Assembly (NCBI GenBank): GCA_900547295.1
Contig: URGK01000006.1
Coordinates: forward strand, 1 to 54,673
Length of the DNA: 54,673 nucleotides
Reading direction: 5' to 3'
Source of the DNA: an uncultured Eubacteriales bacterium
GTDB lineage: Bacteria > Bacillota > Clostridia > Peptostreptococcales > Anaerovoracaceae
The stretch's first letter is position 1; each line of letters starts with the position of its first letter. A program made the translations under genes and the position numbers. Positions 7,921-17,287 of this stretch are shown piece after piece. A model generated the notes under the pieces. The model did not search any database and had not been told where the DNA came from. It worked only from the letters and a program-made list of their open reading frames with translations.

Positions 7921-7955
7921 AGCTATTGTTTCTGGATAGAAGCGATAGCTTTTTA
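7921..7955 (+). terminator. Terminator of the small peptide gene
   Basis: AGCTATTG (7921-7928) pairs with CGATAGCT (7943-7950) with one wobble, followed by TTTT. Confidence 0.6.
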
Positions 7956-8258
7956 AATATTGAATTACATATATGATGAAGAAGCTTAACTCAATAATAT
8001 TGCGATTGAGTATTTGTGTGAAAAACAAAGGGTGCTTTTTCTTTTGACAAGACCTTAAAAAAGCTTTTAATGCAAAGAACAAAGTACGCATAACTTTTTT
8101 GTATTACAGTAGGGTCTTTTTTTAAATTTAGCTCAGGTGCAGCAATTGTCGAGGGCTTTTTATATTGCAAAATGATACATAAAAGAGGATTATATGCAGG
8201 TGCCGTATTATCACTCTTGCAAGGTGTGTTTTCTTTTGAAGCAAATGATGGTATGATA
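7956..8258. other. Gene-free AT-rich stretch
   Basis: No convincing coding frame. A weak dyad ACTCAAT...ATTGAGT lies near 7989-8012, and AAGACC (about 8049) could pair with GGTCTT (about 8112) before a T run, which may be a long-loop terminator. Nothing firmer is seen. Confidence 0.4.
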
Positions 8259-8303
8259 TTCTTAATAAATTCTTAATAAATTACTCCCTTTTTTCTTAAA
8301 GAG
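8259..8303 (+). promoter_or_regulatory. Tandem 11-bp direct repeats before the response regulator gene
   Basis: TTCTTAATAAA occurs at 8259-8269 and again immediately at 8270-8280, with a partial third copy TTCTTAAAGAG at 8293-8303 (offset 23). Head-to-tail repeats with one-helical-turn spacing are the usual binding pattern of OmpR/PhoB regulators, so autoregulation by the downstream regulator is likely (inference). Confidence 0.6.
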
Positions 8304-8334
8304 AATTTATGCATAATATCAGTGGAGGTTGGAA

Positions 8335-9030
8335 ATGAGCAATATTTTAATTTGTGATGATGAGAAGGATATCGTATCGGCTCTCAGAATCTGCCTTGCT
8401 GCAGAAGGGTATGAAATCTTTGAAGCATATAACGGTATGGAGGCTCTGAATGTAATCAGACAAAATGATATTCATCTTGTACTGCTTGATATTATGATGC
8501 CCGAAATGGACGGAATAAGCACTCTGGCAAAGATAAGAGAAAGCTACAATATGCCTGTTCTTTTCATATCGGCTAAGAGCGAGGATGCTGATAAGATACT
8601 GGGACTTAATATAGGCGCAGATGACTATATCACCAAACCGTTTAATATTATCGAGGTGGTTGCAAGGGTTAAATCCAATCTGCGAAGATATATGAGGCTT
8701 GGTTCAAATGTCAGCGGCAGCAGCAGAATAGAAATCGGAGGATTATGCCTTGATGACAGCGAGAAAACAGTCACTGCTGACGGCGAGGAGATAAATCTGA
8801 CGCCGACAGAGTATGAAATACTTAAGCTGCTTATGAAAAATCCGGGCAAGGTGTTTTCACCGAGAGAGATATACGAAAAGGTCTGGAAGGAAACTCTGCT
8901 TGGCAGTGAGAACACAGTGGCGGTACATATAAGGCATTTGAGAGAAAAGCTTGAGATCAATCCTGCAGAACCCAGATATATCAAGGTTGTCTGGGGGCAG
9001 GGCTACAAGATACAGGGGGTAGGCAGATAA
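8335..9030 (+). CDS. OmpR/PhoB-family response regulator (VanR-like)
   Basis: 231 residues from ATG 8335 (ggagg at 8324-8328; a TTG at 8329 is too close to it). The receiver domain shows the acidic pair D8-D9, phosphoacceptor D52 in LVLLDIMMPEMDG, the switch S79 and K101 in YITKPF. A linker leads to a winged-helix domain with NLTPTEYEILKLLMKNPGKVFS and the recognition region TVAVHIRHLREKLE. The adjacent kinase starts one base after the stop. It likely controls its own promoter and perhaps the downstream peptidase. Confidence 0.93.
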   Translation: MSNILICDDEKDIVSALRICLAAEGYEIFEAYNGMEALNVIRQNDIHLVLLDIMMPEMDGISTLAKIRESYNMPVLFISAKSEDADKILGLNIGADDYITKPFNIIEVVARVKSNLRRYMRLGSNVSGSSRIEIGGLCLDDSEKTVTADGEEINLTPTEYEILKLLMKNPGKVFSPREIYEKVWKETLLGSENTVAVHIRHLREKLEINPAEPRYIKVVWGQGYKIQGVGR

Positions 9031-10884
9031 ATGAAAAAACTATTAAAAAACACATGGGTTAAAATGGCAGGGGTGCTTCTGTTTGCAGTGCTTATGACGG
9101 CAACTGCGTTCTTTGGTACTGCGGTTGTAGTATTTGAGGCGTCAGGCGCATACTCCTCGGGAGAGGAGGCTTTTGTTGAAAATCTTGTAATTTCCGAAGC
9201 ATGTCACAGGGCAGAGGATCTGCTGAATTCAAATGCTCTGTGGTATGATGACGATGCAACCAGATATGACAGGGACGGTCTTAGGGCTGACACAAAAGCG
9301 CAGGAGGATTCAGGCTTTTTTTACAGAATAAAAGATGAGCGAGGCAAAACAATCTTCTCCAACTATGACAAGGGGCAGGAATATACATATACCTGCAGGT
9401 ACGAAGGAGGCGCTGCAACTGCAGATATATATATTAATACTGATACAGCAGGAGACAGCAAGGCAAAAAGTCTGGAGATTTTAGCTTATAATATATATAG
9501 GCAGAAGACAGCGGCTATATTTTATGCAATCATATCATTTATACTTGCGATATTTGTGTTTGCATTTCTTGTTGCCGGAGCAGGCAGGAGAGAAGGCACC
9601 GATGAGATCAGAAAACGCTTTACAGATAAAATTCCGGGTGATGTATACACTGTGGCAGCAGGTTTTGCTGAGACAGCTCTTGTATATCTGTGTTTTATGT
9701 CACTTCAGGCAGTGTATGAATACAGAGATTTCAGTGCAATTTTCGGTATAACCCTTGCAGCAGTTATAGCCATGGCAGGTTTTGCGATATTTATGATTTA
9801 TGCAATGAGTATGGCTGTGCAGTTCAAGCTTCACTGTTTCTGCAGAGGCACACTGATAGGCAGATTGCTTATTCTTTGCAGAAAAATAATATTAAAGATT
9901 CCGTATATGTGGCGTACAATGCTGATAACGGCAGTGATACTGTTTGTAGACCTTGTAATAATAATGTTTAACAGCTATGACGGCGGGGTGGTGTTCTTCT
10001 TCATCGTAGAGGGAATTATTGTCCTTGCAGGCGTATGCTACGCGGCTCTCAACCTTAACAGGCTTCGCGCCGGAGGAGAGGCTATAGCAGAGGGAAATAC
10101 AGACTACAAGATTGATACGGACAAAATGTTCTTAGACTTTAAGAAGCACGGTGAGAACCTGAACAGCATCAATAAGAGCATTTCCCTTGCGGTCGAAAAG
10201 CAGCTCAAGAGTGAAAGAATGAAAACCGAGCTTATAACCAATGTGTCGCACGACATCAAAACTCCGCTTACCTCGATAATAAATTATACGGAGCTTCTCA
10301 AGCAGGAAAAGCTGGATAACGAGAGGGCGGAGGAATACATCGGAGTCCTTGACAAGCAGGCGGCAAGACTCAAGAAGCTGACTGAGGACATAGTGGAGGC
10401 TTCCAAGGCAAGCACAGGCAATCTGCCTGTGGAACTGCGGGAGTGCAGTCTTGGCATGATACTCAATCAGGCTCTCGGTGAATACGAGGATAAGCTGCTT
10501 GAGGCAGGGCTTAAACCTGTTGTAAATATTGCAGATGAGGATATGCATATTATGGCTGACGGCAGACATTTGTGGAGAATAATCGACAACCTGCTGGGTA
10601 ACATATGCAAATATGCGCAAAGCGGAACAAGAGTATACCTTGATGTTTACAGAGCGGGAAGCAAAGCTGTGATGTCATTTAAAAACATTTCAAAGTACGA
10701 GCTTAATATATCGGCAGATGAACTGATGGAAAGATTCGTAAGGGGTGATGAATCAAGAAATACTGAGGGCAGCGGTCTGGGACTTTCGATAGCAGGCAAT
10801 CTGGCAGCGCTTCAGGGCGGAGAACTGAAACTTGCCATAGACGGAGATTTATTCAAGGCAACGGTGGAATTTAATGTGATATAG
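9031..10884 (+). CDS. Sensor histidine kinase with multi-span N-terminal region
   Basis: 617 residues. N-terminal helix (residues ~10-35), an extracellular segment of ~120 residues, then about six further hydrophobic stretches (~165-345), which is more than a simple two-helix sensor. A HAMP-like linker precedes the dimerisation helix with H407 in NVSHDIKTPLTSI. The catalytic part has the N box HLWRIIDNLLGNICKYA and the G box GSGLGLSIAGNLA. TAA-ATG adjacency with the regulator gene shows co-translation. VanS-like kinases with such membrane parts often watch envelope damage or peptide antibiotics (family knowledge); the signal here is unknown. Confidence 0.92.
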   Translation: MKKLLKNTWVKMAGVLLFAVLMTATAFFGTAVVVFEASGAYSSGEEAFVENLVISEACHRAEDLLNSNALWYDDDATRYDRDGLRADTKAQEDSGFFYRIKDERGKTIFSNYDKGQEYTYTCRYEGGAATADIYINTDTAGDSKAKSLEILAYNIYRQKTAAIFYAIISFILAIFVFAFLVAGAGRREGTDEIRKRFTDKIPGDVYTVAAGFAETALVYLCFMSLQAVYEYRDFSAIFGITLAAVIAMAGFAIFMIYAMSMAVQFKLHCFCRGTLIGRLLILCRKIILKIPYMWRTMLITAVILFVDLVIIMFNSYDGGVVFFFIVEGIIVLAGVCYAALNLNRLRAGGEAIAEGNTDYKIDTDKMFLDFKKHGENLNSINKSISLAVEKQLKSERMKTELITNVSHDIKTPLTSIINYTELLKQEKLDNERAEEYIGVLDKQAARLKKLTEDIVEASKASTGNLPVELRECSLGMILNQALGEYEDKLLEAGLKPVVNIADEDMHIMADGRHLWRIIDNLLGNICKYAQSGTRVYLDVYRAGSKAVMSFKNISKYELNISADELMERFVRGDESRNTEGSGLGLSIAGNLAALQGGELKLAIDGDLFKATVEFNVI

Positions 10885-10905
10885 GGAATTACGGAGCAGG
10901 AGATA

Positions 10906-11688
10906 ATGAGGAAAAAGAGAAAAACGGTCAGAAAAAAACGAAGCGGGTGCACGAAGGTCATACTTCTTATGGTGCTTGCAGCGGCTGTGATTGTATGTGT
11001 CAGGGGGATTGACGCGGGTAAATCCGCAGAGCAGATTGTGCAAAACTATGCGGACAGACATAACATATATATGTCGGAATATCCGGACGAGATGATACAG
11101 CTGCTTGCATCAAACAAGGAAACAAAGAAATTCGTTCTGGAATATCCTAAAAAAAAGGATCTTGCTCCGGAAATCAGTCTGGATAAAGAAGTCAGAGGGG
11201 GCGGCGTGCCGAGACTCCTGCAGTGGGATCAGAGATGGGGATACAGAGAGTACGGTGACGGCATTATCGGAATTACCGGCTGCGGTCCGACCTGTCTTTC
11301 AATGGTGTACATATATCTTACAGGAGATACAAGTATGAACCCGTATCAGATGGCTCAGTACAGTCAGAGCAGCGGCTATTATGTAAACGGTACGGGGACA
11401 TCATGGGAGCTTATGGGAAACGGCGCATCAAATCTGGGGCTTGATGCAGTGCAGATACCTCTTGATGAGGACCGCATTATAGCCAATCTTGAGGCCGAAA
11501 ACCCCGTGATATGCAGTATGGGGCCGGGCAAATTCACCAAGACGGGTCATTTCATAGTCCTTACAGAATACGAAAACGGTAAATTTAAGGTAAACGACCC
11601 TAACAGCAAAAAGAGGTCACGCCACAAATGGAGCTATGAGGATATTGCCGAAAGCGTGCTGAATATATGGGTATACAGAAACAAATAG
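10906..11688 (+). CDS. C39-like cysteine peptidase domain protein, membrane-anchored
   Basis: 260 residues. A very basic start (RKKRKTVRKKRSG) and one helix (residues ~17-33) anchor it outside the membrane. The papain-like C39_2 domain starts near VPRLLQWDQRWGYREYG; likely catalytic residues are C126 in GITGCGPTCLSM, H215 in KTGHFIVL and D231 in KVNDPNS. Only 21 bases separate it from the kinase gene, so it belongs to the two-component operon and is probably an output or feedback element of it. Typical C39_2 proteins are extracellular and may cleave peptides or cell-wall cross-links; the substrate is not known. Confidence 0.85.
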   Translation: MRKKRKTVRKKRSGCTKVILLMVLAAAVIVCVRGIDAGKSAEQIVQNYADRHNIYMSEYPDEMIQLLASNKETKKFVLEYPKKKDLAPEISLDKEVRGGGVPRLLQWDQRWGYREYGDGIIGITGCGPTCLSMVYIYLTGDTSMNPYQMAQYSQSSGYYVNGTGTSWELMGNGASNLGLDAVQIPLDEDRIIANLEAENPVICSMGPGKFTKTGHFIVLTEYENGKFKVNDPNSKKRSRHKWSYEDIAESVLNIWVYRNK

Positions 11689-11697
11689 ACCGGAAAA

Positions 11698-11734
11698 AAA
11701 TAAACAGATAAGAGTTGTTCTTATCTGTTTATTT
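11698..11734. terminator. Bidirectional terminator, perfect 16-bp stem
   Basis: AAATAAACAGATAAGA (11698-11713) is perfectly complementary to 11719-11734 around loop GTTGT, with A and T runs at the two sides. It serves the peptidase gene on one strand and the convergent permease gene on the other. Confidence 0.85.
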
Positions 11735-11767
11735 GCGTTAGAAGTTATACAGTCATTGTAAAAGTGA

Positions 11768-13420
11768 TTAATTTGCATCGTTTATCCTGTCAGTTTTGAC
11801 ACCGACGATAAACAGTATAATACCGAGGACTGTTCCGCCTAAGCCGCACCACCTGCAGGTTGATATCATACCGGTAAAGCTGCTCAGAAGACCTTTGCCG
11901 TATACTTCAAGGTAATAATCAGGGCCCCAGGAGCCTTCGTACCATCCTATGACGAAAGAGCCTACAAACATAAGGACTCCGAAAATCATAAAGAATATTC
12001 CTATCCTCCAGATATCACCCTGAGCCAGCTTTGTTTTAGGGTTGAGAGGATGCTTTTCAGGGTCCTTGACGGATAATCCGCCGTAAAGGCGCTTAAAGAT
12101 TATATAGAATACAAGCCCCGAAATTGTTATGAGAAAGCTCATTGTGAAGAATTCAAGTCCGTTTACCATCATACCGATAAAACCTATTAAAAACATACCC
12201 CCGAGCACATAAGCTTTCAGAGCTTTCCCGCCTTTAGCATACCACACAGTTCTTTCTTCAACCGGATATTTCTTTCTTATCTTGAGGAATGCAAACGCCA
12301 GACCCACATAAAGAATAAAGAGTACAGGTGATATTATATTTACTATTATTGAAAAATCAAAATTAACAAATATAATTGTTACGATTGCTAATATGATTAT
12401 AGGCCAGAAAGGCATTTTGCTCTTCTTTGTAAGCTTTGAAAGAAATCCCGGACAAAGATTATCCTCAGCAAGAACCATAAACAGTCTGGAGCCGCTGGCA
12501 ATAACCGAGTTTGTCGTCGAGCAGGAAGAAATAACGGCCATTATCATAAATGCAACGCCCAGTGCAGGTCCTGTAAACTGTGTAAGAACCGATGAATAAT
12601 TGAGTACACCTTCCTCAATTCCGGTTCCCCAACTCTGGTAATTTCCCAAAGATGCCAGTCCGGCAATTGTAGGGAGAAGGAAATTCAGGGCTATTATAAT
12701 AATGGAGACCTTCATTCCCTTTGGTACGATTTCAGGATTTGATATTTCTCCGCCTAAATTTGAAATCTGTATATAACCGCAGTAAAGCCATATGCCTATG
12801 GCAAGTCCTGTGCCAAGACTGGTTACGATATCAGAGCCCTCAGGAATGAACGGCTCAACAGGATTGTAGTTCCAGTTGGCAAAGCCTACTATGGTTACAA
12901 GTCCAAACATTATGATTATTATTACAGAGAAAATAGTGCTGAGAACACTTACTTCCTTCAGCCCGATAAGATTTACGATTGTAAGAATAACTACGATAGC
13001 CACTTTGATTATAGTTGCCATAAGAGGTGTTAATGCTATAACCTTGCCTATATAGCCTACTGCAATAACTACGTAGGCTGCCTGACCCAGGTATATAGCC
13101 AGCATAAGCCACCAGTTCATACAAAATCCCCATAATTCTCCATAAGCCATTTTCATCCACTCATATGGTCCTGCATCTACAGGAGCCAGCGCGCCAAGCT
13201 CGGCAGTATAAATGCCCATAGGGGCTGCCCAGAGGACAGGAATTATAATGAGAAGAAATATTGTTAATCCGGGACCGACACTCGGAATCATATCCTCGAC
13301 ACCAAAAGCTCCGGCAGCGCACATACAGAAGATAAGAAATACAATTCCTGCAAGTGAAAATTTCGTTTTGTGCATAGCAGAAGAGCTGGTTGCTGTATTA
13401 GTTTCAGATTTATTGCTCAA
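11768..13420 (-). CDS. APC-family amino acid permease
   Basis: 550 residues and 12 or more hydrophobic helices. The first helix AGIVFLIFCMCAAGAFGVEDMIP carries the APC substrate-binding break, and TAELGALAPVDAGPYEWMKMAYGE is the conserved helix 2-3 signature of amino acid transporters. The C-terminal extension (residues ~450-550) adds two more spans. Start ATG 13420 has a good aaggagg site. Its neighbours are an AraC regulator and an amidohydrolase, so it may import a conjugated or cyclic amino acid derivative that the hydrolase opens (inference). Confidence 0.88.
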   Translation of the reverse strand: MSNKSETNTATSSSAMHKTKFSLAGIVFLIFCMCAAGAFGVEDMIPSVGPGLTIFLLIIIPVLWAAPMGIYTAELGALAPVDAGPYEWMKMAYGELWGFCMNWWLMLAIYLGQAAYVVIAVGYIGKVIALTPLMATIIKVAIVVILTIVNLIGLKEVSVLSTIFSVIIIIMFGLVTIVGFANWNYNPVEPFIPEGSDIVTSLGTGLAIGIWLYCGYIQISNLGGEISNPEIVPKGMKVSIIIIALNFLLPTIAGLASLGNYQSWGTGIEEGVLNYSSVLTQFTGPALGVAFMIMAVISSCSTTNSVIASGSRLFMVLAEDNLCPGFLSKLTKKSKMPFWPIIILAIVTIIFVNFDFSIIVNIISPVLFILYVGLAFAFLKIRKKYPVEERTVWYAKGGKALKAYVLGGMFLIGFIGMMVNGLEFFTMSFLITISGLVFYIIFKRLYGGLSVKDPEKHPLNPKTKLAQGDIWRIGIFFMIFGVLMFVGSFVIGWYEGSWGPDYYLEVYGKGLLSSFTGMISTCRWCGLGGTVLGIILFIVGVKTDRINDAN

Positions 13421-13474
13421 TTTTAAATCCTCCTTTTTAAAATATGTAACGATATCAAAAGCTTTGCCGATATG

Positions 13475-13540
13475 TCGCGCTTTAGCGTTAGCTAACGGAG
13501 CTCCCCGCGGCCTGCGGCATCAGCCTTAAAGACGACATTA
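13475..13540. promoter_or_regulatory. GC-rich island with 12-bp perfect palindrome upstream of the permease
   Basis: CGTTAGCTAACG (13486-13497) is a perfect palindrome, next to a CCGCGG and other GC-rich bases in an otherwise AT-rich intergenic region 65 bases before the permease start. A regulator site is possible; no -35/-10 pair is clear. Confidence 0.35.
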
Positions 13541-13649
13541 GCTTACAGGATATTTTCAGAAAATTACATACTATTCTTGCTATTATAATTGTTCAAATTG
13601 CGCATTAGCAATTTTGAAAGGAGAATATTTTTGCGGTTTAAGAAAAAAT

Positions 13650-15368
13650 CTAATGAGAAATAGCAAAAAAATCAATAAAAGAAATACTTTTTTTATCCAG
13701 CTGAATTGTAAATTCAACGGAATCTTTAGCGTAAAAACTGCGATTTTCCGTGAAAAGAATATTGTTCAGTATATGATGACCGGCCTGTGGCAGTTCCTTT
13801 TTTTCAGATGCAGCTATTGCATCTCTTACAGCAGCGGTATATGAAGGAAAGTTTTCAATGGACATCCCTGCATTAGTAATAAGACTCCCTGCAAAAATTT
13901 TAGATTTCAGAGTAATTTCAACCTCGTGCTCAGAACTGAGATTCCAGCAGAGGATATGGCAACCGTCTGATGCTTTTAGGATAATATAGCAGTCACCTAT
14001 ACAGATTTCATCATAGTCCTGTGAAATAAAAGACAGTAGATAATACAGCGGCGTTCGTATAATATCATTTGTAAAAACGGCGTTATGTTCAGATTCTGAA
14101 CTAAAATCGATTCCTATGGTAAAATCGCAGGAATGCCTTGTGATAAGAGAATCCAGTATATTTTTTACACAAATGTACATATCATCATCAGCAGTTGCAG
14201 GTAAGATGCCTGGAAAAATTTCAATCCGGGATTTTATGGAATTAAAATGATATTTTGAAGCCTCCGGCAATAACAGCTTTTCAAGAAGCTCAATGTCAGC
14301 TCCTTCATCGGGAAGCAGGTCGGTATTCCTGAAAATAAGGTTAATGCGAAGCTTCAGAGAATCATCAAAATCAGCTTTATCAATATTCACAGTCTGGCTT
14401 GAAGATCCAATATGGATATTGGAAAATTCAGTCCCCAGTTTATAAAGCAGATCTTCTGCAAGAACTGTATAATCAGATAAATTATGACAGGTGACTGCAG
14501 GCTTTACTGTTAAAAGTGTATGATTGGAGTATTTTTGTCTGTAATCGTGCGGAGGCATACCAAACCAGAACTGAAAATGCTTTTCATAGTATGCTGAATT
14601 GGAAAAACCTGCGCTGAGTGCAATATGCGAAATTGAAAAATCAGATGTCAGAAGTTCATATTCCGATGTTTCTGCACGGACCATATTTATAAAATCACGA
14701 TAATTTATTCCAATTGTTTGGGAAAACAGATGAGACAGATAATATGGATTGAGTTTTTGCTGGGAAGCTATTTCCTCCAGTGTAGACGGCTCAACATAGT
14801 TCTTATATATATCATCTATTATCATACCGAGCCTTTCTGTCTGCTTGAGATCCTGCAGACGCTTGAATACGAAAGCCTTGGTCTCCTTATCAATGGTAAA
14901 GCCGCGGAATTCACGGTATATTATTCCAAATAAAGTTCTGAGTGTTTTCTTGACACGCGCTTTAAAGCCTTCTCCGCGTTTAATCAATTCTTCCAGTATT
15001 ATAAAAATACAGTATTTGAGATACGCCTGCTGGTTATCATACAGCAGCAGAGTCTTGTCTGTATGCATAGTGACTACCGTTGTTCTTATATTTGGATAGA
15101 AATTTTCTATGTAATCAGGTCTGATGCTTAGGATTAGTAAAAGATTGTTTCCGTCGGGCGAACTTAATGAATGTATATCTTCACTGTGTATGTAGTGAAA
15201 ATCGTTTTTTTTGAGTCGATAGGTTTTGAAGGTGAGACGAAGATCAATACAGCCGTCCAGAACATAAATCAGCTGTATGTCCGGATGGAGATGCAGCGGG
15301 TAATCTGAAATCGAGAGTATTTCGGCTTTTACAGGAAGGTCTTCTTCGTATGTTATTTTTTTAAGCAT
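13650..15368 (-). CDS. AraC-family regulator with a long C-terminal extension
   Basis: 572 residues from ATG 15368 (gtgaggt site upstream); a longer open frame reaching 16028 is merely antisense to the amidohydrolase. Order: cupin-like sensor domain (PLHLHPDIQLIYVLDGCIDL, ~20-100), helical linker, AraC double HTH (IDDIYKNYVEPSTLEEIASQ to GMPPHDYRQKYS, ~215-315), then ~250 residues ending TIQLDKKSISFIDF. Such extensions occur in AraC proteins fused to a GH39-like barrel, but the barrel motifs are not evident here, so the tail may be a reduced relative. It is divergent from the amidohydrolase gene and likely activates it and the permease. Confidence 0.85.
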   Translation of the reverse strand: MLKKITYEEDLPVKAEILSISDYPLHLHPDIQLIYVLDGCIDLRLTFKTYRLKKNDFHYIHSEDIHSLSSPDGNNLLLILSIRPDYIENFYPNIRTTVVTMHTDKTLLLYDNQQAYLKYCIFIILEELIKRGEGFKARVKKTLRTLFGIIYREFRGFTIDKETKAFVFKRLQDLKQTERLGMIIDDIYKNYVEPSTLEEIASQQKLNPYYLSHLFSQTIGINYRDFINMVRAETSEYELLTSDFSISHIALSAGFSNSAYYEKHFQFWFGMPPHDYRQKYSNHTLLTVKPAVTCHNLSDYTVLAEDLLYKLGTEFSNIHIGSSSQTVNIDKADFDDSLKLRINLIFRNTDLLPDEGADIELLEKLLLPEASKYHFNSIKSRIEIFPGILPATADDDMYICVKNILDSLITRHSCDFTIGIDFSSESEHNAVFTNDIIRTPLYYLLSFISQDYDEICIGDCYIILKASDGCHILCWNLSSEHEVEITLKSKIFAGSLITNAGMSIENFPSYTAAVRDAIAASEKKELPQAGHHILNNILFTENRSFYAKDSVEFTIQLDKKSISFIDFFAISH

Positions 15369-15486
15369 TGGATACCTCACTTGTTGAATGTAGAATTTAG
15401 TTGCTGTCAGCAGATACATTATAAAAGTAAAGAGCAAAAAAAGCAATATTATTTTTTGAATATTAAAACGAATAGCAATAAAGAAA

Positions 15487-15555
15487 TTTACGCAAAAAGG
15501 CAGAAAAAGTATAATGTTTAAAAAATATAGAAGATGCAGGCTACGGTAGCATCTT
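15487..15555 (+). promoter_or_regulatory. Promoter and early-transcript dyad of the amidohydrolase gene
   Basis: TTTACG (15487-15492), 17-base spacer and TATAAT (15510-15515), followed by the inverted repeat AAGATGC (15531-15537) / GCATCTT (15549-15555) in the first transcribed bases. The dyad may be an operator or an mRNA hairpin. This 231-base divergent region also has to hold the AraC promoter. Confidence 0.5.
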
Positions 15556-15599
15556 AAGTATATATACAATAACAACAATGACAGGAAGGAAATGGGGCT

Positions 15600-17201
15600 A
15601 TGAATTTGGTAGTAAAAAGTACGTGCATTTATGACAGTATCGGTGATTTGCCGTTTGCGGGATATATAGAGATTGAGGATGACAGGATTAAAAAAATCGT
15701 CAAGGGTGAAAGCAGCTGCTACAGCGATAAAAACAGATATGAGGTTTATGACTGCGGAGACAGGACAATAACCGCAGGAATTATAGACAGCCACGTGCAT
15801 TTGTTTCTTGGCTCGCTTCATAACGCGACTGTTGATATATTTGATACGGATACAGAGGAGGAAGCTGCAGAATGTCTGTATGATTTTTATAAGAATCGTG
15901 ACGACGAATGGGTAATCGGTTTCAGGTGGTGCCAGTTTAAATGGCCTGATGAAAAGCTGCCGTCCAAAGCATCTCTTGATAAATATTTTCCGGACAGACC
16001 CGTTGTGGCATTTAATGATGAGCTGCATGGCATCTGGGTAAACAGCAAAGCCCTGGAAATCTGTGGTATCGACAAGGATACGCAGGATCCCGATGGAGGT
16101 ACTATAGTGCGCGATGAAAACGGGGAGCCGACAGGCTTCCTGCTGGAGCAGTCTGCAATGGAGCTTGTTACAAAAAAGGCGCTTGTAGTATCACCTGAAA
16201 AAGAAGAGGAGCTGATTAAAGGCTTTATTAAAAAAGCGCATTCTAAAGGGGTAACGTCAGTGGGAGCTGTACAGGTTCTGCGGATAATGAAAAACGAAGC
16301 CTGCAGGCGCCTTGAGGAAAAAGGTGATTTGAAGCTGAGAGTTTTCTTCGCCCCCCATATTGAGATGGAAATGAAAGAAGCGGTGAATTTAAGGAATAAT
16401 TATGTTTCAGATAAGCTGAAGTTCATAGGACTGAAAGGATTTGTCGACGGGACACCGCTGGGACATACGGGCTATATGGTAGAACCGTACAGTGATATGC
16501 AGGGCTTTCGCTCAGAGCCGCTGATGAAAAAAGAATGGCTGGATGAGAAGAGCAAAGAATGCTATAAAAATGATATTGCAATAAGATTGCACGCATGCGG
16601 TGACGGCGCAGTAAGAATGGCGCTTGACGCCTATGATAAGGCGCGAAAGGAACTGGGCGCAAAGGATGTCAGAAACACTATAGAGCATATAGAAGTTCTT
16701 AATTGCGATGATATTAAAAGATTTGCCGAGACGAATACAGTTGCCAGCATACAACCGACGCATATGCTTATGGGCTCATTGGAAGAACATCCTATATTTG
16801 CGATGATTGGAGCAAAAAGAGCAGAGCTGGCATGGCCGGGAAGGTCACTGGCGGAAAACGGAGCTGTTGTAGCTTTCGGAACAGACTATCCGATAGTGGA
16901 TATGAATCCGGCTGATACTCTGTACAGCGCAGTAAAGAGGCGTATGGAAAATAATTTACCCGAAGAGGGGTGGAATCCGCGTGAGAAATTCAGTATGGCA
17001 GAGGCAATACAGAATTCGACCATAGGACCGGCCTATATGATGCATATGGAGGATAAGCTGGGAACTCTTGAGGAAGGCAAGCTTGCAGATATAAATGTAT
17101 TCAATATGAATATATTTGAAAACGAAGATGAGCTTCCGTCTGCAGGAACAGATATGACTGTGTTTAACGGAGAGATAGTCTATAATAAAATCTCCGACTA
17201 G
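15600..17201 (+). CDS. Amidohydrolase family 3 (YtcJ-like) metal-dependent hydrolase
   Basis: 533 residues. Metal-site motifs of the superfamily are all present: GIIDSHVHLF (HxH), the lysine in GLKGFVDGTPLGHTG, RLHACGDGAV, NTIEHIEVL and the aspartate in AFGTDYPIVDMNPA, ending with the composite-domain strands LEEGKLADINVF. These enzymes hydrolyse amide or related C-N bonds of small compounds; the substrate is not predictable. An AraC regulator and APC permease alongside suggest use of an imported amino-acid derivative. Start ATG 15600 follows an aggaagga site. Confidence 0.88.
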   Translation: MNLVVKSTCIYDSIGDLPFAGYIEIEDDRIKKIVKGESSCYSDKNRYEVYDCGDRTITAGIIDSHVHLFLGSLHNATVDIFDTDTEEEAAECLYDFYKNRDDEWVIGFRWCQFKWPDEKLPSKASLDKYFPDRPVVAFNDELHGIWVNSKALEICGIDKDTQDPDGGTIVRDENGEPTGFLLEQSAMELVTKKALVVSPEKEEELIKGFIKKAHSKGVTSVGAVQVLRIMKNEACRRLEEKGDLKLRVFFAPHIEMEMKEAVNLRNNYVSDKLKFIGLKGFVDGTPLGHTGYMVEPYSDMQGFRSEPLMKKEWLDEKSKECYKNDIAIRLHACGDGAVRMALDAYDKARKELGAKDVRNTIEHIEVLNCDDIKRFAETNTVASIQPTHMLMGSLEEHPIFAMIGAKRAELAWPGRSLAENGAVVAFGTDYPIVDMNPADTLYSAVKRRMENNLPEEGWNPREKFSMAEAIQNSTIGPAYMMHMEDKLGTLEEGKLADINVFNMNIFENEDELPSAGTDMTVFNGEIVYNKISD

Positions 17202-17287
17202 AAATATTCGCATAGTTTTGGAGAAGAATAGAAAAATTGTGCAGAAGGTATACCGCACACGGGCGTACAGCGCCGGACTTCTTTATC

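Noticed and set aside
15369..16028. 660-base extension of the AraC frame on the reverse strand
   Set aside because: It is antisense to the amidohydrolase 5' half and reads across the divergent promoter; the ribosome site and cupin start fit ATG 15368.
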